This document shows, one piece after another, positions 14,901 to 18,463 of a stretch of 18,463 nt of DNA. Where the stretch lies: positions 1 through 18,463 of the forward strand of contig CAKQNH010000012.1 of NCBI GenBank assembly GCA_934255105.1, given 5' to 3'. Below the pieces are notes generated by a model. It had not been told where the DNA came from and made no database searches. It saw only the letters and a program-made list of their open reading frames with translations. Both the position numbers and the translations under genes were made by a program. This stretch comes from an uncultured Pirellulaceae bacterium. Lineage in GTDB: Bacteria; Planctomycetota; Planctomycetia; Pirellulales; Pirellulaceae. Numbering within the stretch: the stretch's first letter is position 1; each line of letters begins with the position of its first letter.

Positions 14901-15716
14901 GCGGAGATCGGTCGAGCCAGCGACTCGCAGCAGCAGGCGCAGCGGGCTGGTCAGCAGAATAACTTTGAACAGGCTGAGCAAGCTTCGCGGCAAGCTGCAC
15001 AACAATTGGCTCAAACATCCGCACAGCTCGAACAACGCGCGGCCGCGCTTGAGAAGCAAGCTGCCCAGCAGCAGATATTCCAGCTAGCTGATGCTATCGA
15101 AGAACTAACATCGCTGCAGCGACCGATAACCCAGAAATTTAGCCAATGGGATGATACCGCAGGCGACGATTCGGCCGGATTGCGGCAGCAACAGCAGGCC
15201 GAGATGCGCGGGGCTGCGTCGCGCCAGGAAGCGGTGAGACAAGTGTTGCGTGAACTGCGTAGCGAGACATCCGAGTTGCCCGTTTTCGATTGGACGCTGC
15301 AGCAGTCGGAGTCAGCAATGGGGCGAGCTGTAGCGGCCGCACAACGCTACCGCATCAAGCCGGATGCTCAGGACGCCGCCGATCGCGCATTGCGTCTATT
15401 GCGCCTGGCCGCTGACGCCATGCGCGACGATCCTGCTGCCAGCAGCGATCCTGCCGAACCTCGTTCGGCTGACGAAGCTTCCAGCGAATCGAATCCCGAC
15501 AATCCCTCGCAGCCGCAAGACTCGGCCGGACGATCAGCGCCGATGGTCGCCAGTTTGAAGCTTTTGCGGTATTTGCAGCAGGAACTGAACCAGCAAACGC
15601 AGGCTACCGAAGCTATTGATGATGTGGTGAGGCGCACTAGCCAGATGGGCGAACTCGCTCGACTACAGCAGGAGTTGGCGGCACAAGTTGAGCAACTATT
15701 AAACAGTCAGCCGTAG
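11991..15716 (+). CDS. Large DUF4175-like membrane/coiled-coil protein
   Basis: The protein has up to 1241 residues. The first ATG falls at the edge of the 24-bp repeat with only a weak AGAGA upstream. Later starts (ATG 12027, or TTG codons between) are possible, and the first clearly structured region begins near residue 60. Two membrane segments lie at about 65-84 and 93-115. A conserved LTPVQAVQWLERERPDLGHQLSTAVEL motif follows, and a third segment lies at about 188-211. The motif ARFTVPWASNAWPRRDHL then leads into a beta-rich, Ig-like external part (about 235-590) interrupted by an (EPTA)n linker at 388-407. From residue 591 on there is a very long Q/A/E-rich coiled coil. This architecture fits the DUF4175-like proteins found in Planctomycetes near MoxR/DUF58 clusters, which are not visible here. 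The probable role is an envelope scaffold or stress function, inferred only. Confidence 0.7.
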   Translation: MGLPELAEPLGEMSPTQPAPDPSVDRGRRVLEHGNGDLEQVRRELLNGAGGLAAKAGRVMRWQAMLTWFSVGLVTLLVLLLADVLLRREELGLRVLSLAAWLLVLAWFAFKLLRPAWRFSLTPVQAVQWLERERPDLGHQLSTAVELSGLSASDSRYGSSRFREAALRAWSERGQSLNWPAHIQQRGLRRALGLLFIACGAFAAVAVVWPSEMRVALARFTVPWASNAWPRRDHLQIVQLPTVIADGSELQLEVIDERPPLPDGVELQVRGVGPDGGDNVRSFETTLVGDVAVGNLPTMNAAFEVRAVGGDDQRMPWQRVEVVQPPELDGFQFAVLPPSYTGLGRSEVVGRRISVLAGSQVEFIGRFDRPVASVTVQMAEAIADTPVEPTAEPTAEPTAEPPVEPTASPAAQAAWTVTLGDGGHELHLGGADTPLLEMQQSLNWQLLVATADGLEVLLRERWSIEVTNDEPPRVVFQTVDMAELAKDAQLSLRGEAGDDLGLIEVRARLQLSGDDSAPAAILPIWQMPTTTQSGELPREVAIDTAWDIARAGDFVAGQRLAVWLEARDSADQWGQSQVQHLEIRDSNELIESIQERQNQLLAQVRELVDTQRRNSQSFSRAWELTQHQGKVQREQLDALRNTAQVQRAVAQRLGGSDAQGLSQEIAKLRELLQANRLDDTAVATELQELEASVQSLGQGPLAAAAEATRKTAALAESALSEDASIAEGLVNSAEQTQTAQAAALRGLEGLLARLARNESLQQATTELAQILNQQNAIRTETDRLQLATLSSSSEASAAELQAGKTALSSDQQGLARRLDDWLARSSELQNQPQDQQQAAKEALAQATQGLMSAQASAQMRRATEEIRDQQLARAAATQQQVSELLAESLRQMGAANPTQLGNLRNRAEGLRQLSDELSAMAKTQSELSERWHEPTAEGELEQLIGDQADAQQQTSGLADQAERSGSASLSAEIGRASDSQQQAQRAGQQNNFEQAEQASRQAAQQLAQTSAQLEQRAAALEKQAAQQQIFQLADAIEELTSLQRPITQKFSQWDDTAGDDSAGLRQQQQAEMRGAASRQEAVRQVLRELRSETSELPVFDWTLQQSESAMGRAVAAAQRYRIKPDAQDAADRALRLLRLAADAMRDDPAASSDPAEPRSADEASSESNPDNPSQPQDSAGRSAPMVASLKLLRYLQQELNQQTQATEAIDDVVRRTSQMGELARLQQELAAQVEQLLNSQP
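13152..13211 (+). repeat. 12-bp coding repeat encoding (EPTA)n
   Basis: Three perfect 12-base units GAGCCGACTGCC start at 13152, 13164 and 13176. They are followed by two altered units (GAGCCGCCCGTC, GAGCCAACTGCC). They encode a proline/threonine/glutamate linker at residues 388-407 of the DUF4175-like protein, in a position suited to length variation between strains. Confidence 0.92.
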
Positions 15717-15747
15717 ATTCAGATTCAGATAGAGATCGAATTGAATA

Positions 15748-16602
15748 ATGACACTTGAAATTCATGCTTGGTTGAGAATGTGCACGACAGTGCTGTTGGG
15801 GCTGATGGCCTCTGGAGCTATGACTCTGGTTGCGACCGTGGCTTATTCCGCCACACCAATCGTCCAGGAGAATCAGTCGAAAGAGCCACCTGCCCAGTCG
15901 AAAGAGCAGGCCGAGTTGGTCGACGGATTGCTGGATTTATTGGGCGAACCCGACGCGGAGGCAAGTGGTGCAGAGTCTCAGAAGGCAACCGCTCAAGCTG
16001 GCGCAGAGTCACCACGTGTCGGTGACGATGGATCGTCCGCCGCTGCGAATTTCACAGGGGACGCAGCGCTGACAGGCAATCCGTTGTCGATGGTCCACAG
16101 CAGTATGCGGTCAGCCGCCGAGCGATTGGGAAGAGGCGTGGTGGGACCAGACACACAGAAGCTGCAGGGTGATATTCTGCACCAGCTCGACGCTCTGATA
16201 GAAGAGCTCCAGCGGCAAGAACCAGCGGAGAGTTCACCGCAGCCAGAGCAGCAGTCGTCCACACCGCAGAGCCAGACATCTCGCATGCCGACCGATGAAC
16301 AATCTTCATCTGCTGGGGAGACGCCGTCGGACCAATCGCAATCGGAGGGCGAGCGGCAGCCGGACAGGGGGAAGGCGGATAGTGGACAGGGCGCCCAGGA
16401 TCGACCGTCGCAGGCAGGTGGTGCTGCCGCTGTAGCCGTCGACTTAGCCGATCCACGGCGATTGCAGCAAGACGTGTGGGGACAGTTGCCCGAGCAAATG
16501 CGCAAGCAGATGCAATCGCGGATGGTGGAGAGCTTTCTGCCTAGCTATAGACCGCAAATCGAAGCCTACTTTCGGAAGCTGTTAGAAAGCGAGAGCCAAT
16601 GA
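15748..16602 (+). CDS. Secreted low-complexity protein with conserved C-terminal helix
   Basis: This 284-residue protein has a hydrophobic N-terminal segment (about residues 13-33) ending VAYSA, which is a signal peptide or anchor. Two ordered islands stand out. The first is MRSAAERLGRGVVGPDTQKLQGD running into ILHQLDALIEELQRQ (about 121-153). The second is the C-terminal VWGQLPEQMRKQMQSRM...FLPSYRPQIEAYFRKLLE. Between them lies a Q/S/E/P-rich disordered linker. From memory, both islands recur in Planctomycete proteins encoded next to DUF4175-like genes; the biochemical role is unknown. It starts 31 bases after the large gene, so they probably form one operon. Its stop overlaps the start of the following 57-residue ORF. 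Confidence 0.75.
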   Translation: MTLEIHAWLRMCTTVLLGLMASGAMTLVATVAYSATPIVQENQSKEPPAQSKEQAELVDGLLDLLGEPDAEASGAESQKATAQAGAESPRVGDDGSSAAANFTGDAALTGNPLSMVHSSMRSAAERLGRGVVGPDTQKLQGDILHQLDALIEELQRQEPAESSPQPEQQSSTPQSQTSRMPTDEQSSSAGETPSDQSQSEGERQPDRGKADSGQGAQDRPSQAGGAAAVAVDLADPRRLQQDVWGQLPEQMRKQMQSRMVESFLPSYRPQIEAYFRKLLESESQ

Positions 16603-16772
16603 AGTACCCATTGGGGATTGACGCTGTGCAGGAATGTTTGCAGACGTTTTCATCTTCTGCTGTACTTGGAGAGCCTCAGACCGAAGCTGCGCCGCTTGCA
16701 AGCGAACCTCTCGCTGCACTTACGACCAGAGTCGCTGAGCTACGGCAGCGGCTGCGTGACGGGAATAATTGA
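16599..16772 (+). CDS. 57-residue ORF coupled by ATGA overlap
   Basis: The ATG at 16599-16601 overlaps the TGA at 16600-16602 of the preceding gene, the classic arrangement for translational coupling. The product starts MKYPLGIDAVQECL, has an alanine/proline-rich middle (PQTEAAPLASEPL) and ends in a probable short helix, RVAELRQRLRDGNN. There is no signal peptide or membrane segment, so it would be a small cytoplasmic protein. It stops 22 bases before the stop of the convergent radical SAM gene. The overlap, the uninterrupted frame and the amphipathic end support a real gene, but no family is recognised. A different frame here (16618-17082) is a shadow of the opposite-strand gene. Confidence 0.55.
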   Translation: MKYPLGIDAVQECLQTFSSSAVLGEPQTEAAPLASEPLAALTTRVAELRQRLRDGNN

Positions 16773-16794
16773 AAACGTGCTAAGCCGCTCGATG

Positions 16795-18463
16795 TTAGGT
16801 CGCATTGGCCATTGCCTCAAGTTGTGTCACCGAGCGGGTCTGCTCTTTGGCCAAAAAGTCTCGACCATACTTCACGTTGACGTGATCCCACGGCAGCTTG
16901 GACATCAGTTCGTAGGGCTCGTGGACTTGCCGCTCAACGTCGATCTGGCTGTCATGCAGGGCTTGCCACCATCGCTGGGGATCGAGCATTTCGGTCCAAC
17001 CGTCCATGCGAGCTCCGCGTTGCCAAGCCAATTCCACCGCATCGCAAGTTCGACGATCACCACGGCTAAGCACACCTTCTAACAAGCTGGTCTCCACATC
17101 GTGGCATTTGATATTCACCGATCGAATGTTTCGCTTGTGCCATAAGTGTTGATGTGCGCGCTGGAAATATTCGCGGGGCTGCATGCCGTTCCATTGATAG
17201 GGCGTGTGCGCCTTCGGGACAAAATTGGACACGCTGGCAGTCACTTTCGGGAAGCGGCCTTTGACCTCTTTGCCAATGCGCGCGATGGTCTCAGCCATTT
17301 CGACAATTCCATCTAGATCCACATTTCGCTCGCCGGGCAATCCGCACATGAAATACAGCTTCACCGATTCATAGTTGTTCTTGAAAGCGGTACGACAACC
17401 CTCATATAGATCTTCGTTCTTAATCTTCTTGCGGATTTGCTCTCGCATATCGTCGCGAGCCACTTCGGGTGCCAGCGTCAAACTGCCACTGCGACCGTTG
17501 CCAACCAAGTCAGCCAGCGTCCGCAATTGTTCGTTAACGCGTAGGCTGGGGACTGAAATGTTCACTCCCATGGGATTGAAGAGAGCTTTCATCCGCGTCA
17601 CTAATTCTTCAAAGTGCGGATAGTCGCTGCTGGACAATGATAAAATGCTGATCTCGTTGAAGCCGGTATTCTTGTAGCTCTCCAGTGCGGCGTTGATGAT
17701 CGTATCGACCGACCGAATGCGCAGCGGGCGCTTGATCACGGTGCTTTGACAAAAGCGGCACTGCCACGGGCAACCACGCATAATTTCAATAGCGATTCGA
17801 TCGTGGACACACTCTACGAATGGGACGATCGGCGCGGTGGGCAGGGCGATGGAATCGAAATCGCGAATCACGCTCGGCTCGATGGTCTCGGGTACATCAC
17901 CGCGCGTACGATGCAGTCCAGTGATCCGTCCATCGCGATACTCGGGTGTGTAAAAGCGAGGAACGTAAGCGTAGGGAAGGCGGCGGGCGAGTTCCGCCAA
18001 AGCCTGCTCGCGCTGTTCAACGCCCGCTTGCCCACCCAGCCAACCACCATTCTCTCGGCAAGCGTTGCGGAGTTCGAGCCACAGATCGCAAATTTCCGGC
18101 AGAGCGGGTTCCCCGTCGCCCAGTACAAAGCAGTCGATGAAACTGGCCATCGGCTCGGGGTTCTGCGCGCACGGTCCGCCAGCGATGATCAGCGGATCGG
18201 CCATCGTCCGCCCCACAGTGCGCAGCGGTATTCCCCCCAAATCGAGCATGGTCAGGACGTTGGGAGAAGATATTTCATACTGCAAGGTAAAGCCAACCAC
18301 GTCGAAGTCGCGGAGCGGTGTGAAGGTCTCCAGCGAATAGAGTGGCAAGCCATGCTCACGCAATTGGGCTTCCATATCGGGCCAGGGGGCGAAGCAGCGC
18401 TCGGCGGCCCAGTCATCGCGGACGTTCATCAACGAATAGAGAATCTGCAGGCCATGGTGGCTC
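16795..18463 (-). CDS. TIGR03960-type radical SAM protein, N-terminus outside the window
   Basis: About 555 C-terminal codons are visible. The frame stays open to the right edge and reads SHHGLQILYSLMNV at the edge. That matches this family's conserved N-terminal region, so the true start lies beyond 18463 and the ATG or TTG near 18430 is internal. The N-terminal part is cobalamin-binding-like (DVVGFTLQYEISSPNVLTML, then AGGPCAQNPEP). The radical SAM cluster motif is RGCPWQCRFCQ (CxxxCxxC; Cys codons at 17770-17772, 17758-17760 and 17749-17751), followed by YFMCGLPGE and further barrel elements. Family knowledge: iron-sulphur enzymes of unknown substrate, often beside or fused to a DUF2344 (TIGR03936) domain. 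That partner, if present, is not in this window, since the gene ends shortly after the barrel. Confidence 0.9.
   Translation of the reverse strand, partial: SHHGLQILYSLMNVRDDWAAERCFAPWPDMEAQLREHGLPLYSLETFTPLRDFDVVGFTLQYEISSPNVLTMLDLGGIPLRTVGRTMADPLIIAGGPCAQNPEPMASFIDCFVLGDGEPALPEICDLWLELRNACRENGGWLGGQAGVEQREQALAELARRLPYAYVPRFYTPEYRDGRITGLHRTRGDVPETIEPSVIRDFDSIALPTAPIVPFVECVHDRIAIEIMRGCPWQCRFCQSTVIKRPLRIRSVDTIINAALESYKNTGFNEISILSLSSSDYPHFEELVTRMKALFNPMGVNISVPSLRVNEQLRTLADLVGNGRSGSLTLAPEVARDDMREQIRKKIKNEDLYEGCRTAFKNNYESVKLYFMCGLPGERNVDLDGIVEMAETIARIGKEVKGRFPKVTASVSNFVPKAHTPYQWNGMQPREYFQRAHQHLWHKRNIRSVNIKCHDVETSLLEGVLSRGDRRTCDAVELAWQRGARMDGWTEMLDPQRWWQALHDSQIDVERQVHEPYELMSKLPWDHVNVKYGRDFLAKEQTRSVTQLEAMANAT

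Noticed and set aside
16618..17082. 154-codon plus-strand frame after the secreted gene
   Set aside because: Most of it is antisense to the radical SAM gene; the overlapping 57-residue frame with ATGA coupling is the better candidate.
18430..18432. TTG/ATG near the right edge as the start of the radical SAM protein
   Set aside because: The frame stays open to the edge and encodes conserved family residues (SHHGLQILYS) upstream, so the start lies outside the window.

Overview
The window looks like chromosomal DNA from a Planctomycete of the Pirellulaceae/Rhodopirellula type. The evidence is the gene content: an esterase fused to a PhoD-like phosphatase, a secreted beta-propeller next to a sugar epimerase, a large DUF4175-like membrane/coiled-coil protein followed by a secreted low-complexity protein, and a membrane protein with an 'NPYAAP' N-terminus. 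The GC content is moderate, and the gaps between genes are full of short tandem and palindromic repeats. The assignment is inferred from content; there is no rRNA gene in the window.

Layout. (1) 1-1450: a probable family GT10 (fucosyltransferase-type) gene lies between two arrays of the same 22-base direct repeat, 4 copies on the left and 7 on the right, with a terminator hairpin before the right array. (2) 1451-4275, minus strand: a full-length Ppx/GppA-type phosphatase with an HD-type C-terminal domain. Upstream of it is a 27-base-arm inverted repeat, then an MFS transporter cut short after about eight membrane segments, with an out-of-frame membrane-segment remnant beside its 3' end. (3) 4402-7863, plus strand: a 1153-residue exported protein that joins an acetyl-xylan-esterase-like hydrolase, a second degenerate hydrolase-like unit and a PhoD-like metallophosphatase. 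(4) 7864-8213: a heptamer tandem array and three small hairpins, two of which form a covarying pair. (5) 8214-11580, plus strand: a small exported protein, a multi-pass membrane protein, a secreted NHL-type propeller and a D-tagatose/D-psicose 3-epimerase-like enzyme. The last two look like an operon. (6) 11581-11992: a repeat-dense gap. (7) 11991-16772, plus strand: the DUF4175-like protein, a secreted Q/S-rich protein and a 57-residue ORF coupled to it by an ATGA overlap. (8) 16795 to the right edge, minus strand: a TIGR03960-type radical SAM protein whose N-terminus lies outside the window.

The window shows no phage, transposase, CRISPR or tRNA/rRNA gene. The strongest candidates for something undescribed are the 22-base repeat arrays flanking the GT10 gene, the esterase-phosphatase fusion, and the three-gene membrane/secreted module with its tiny coupled third gene.
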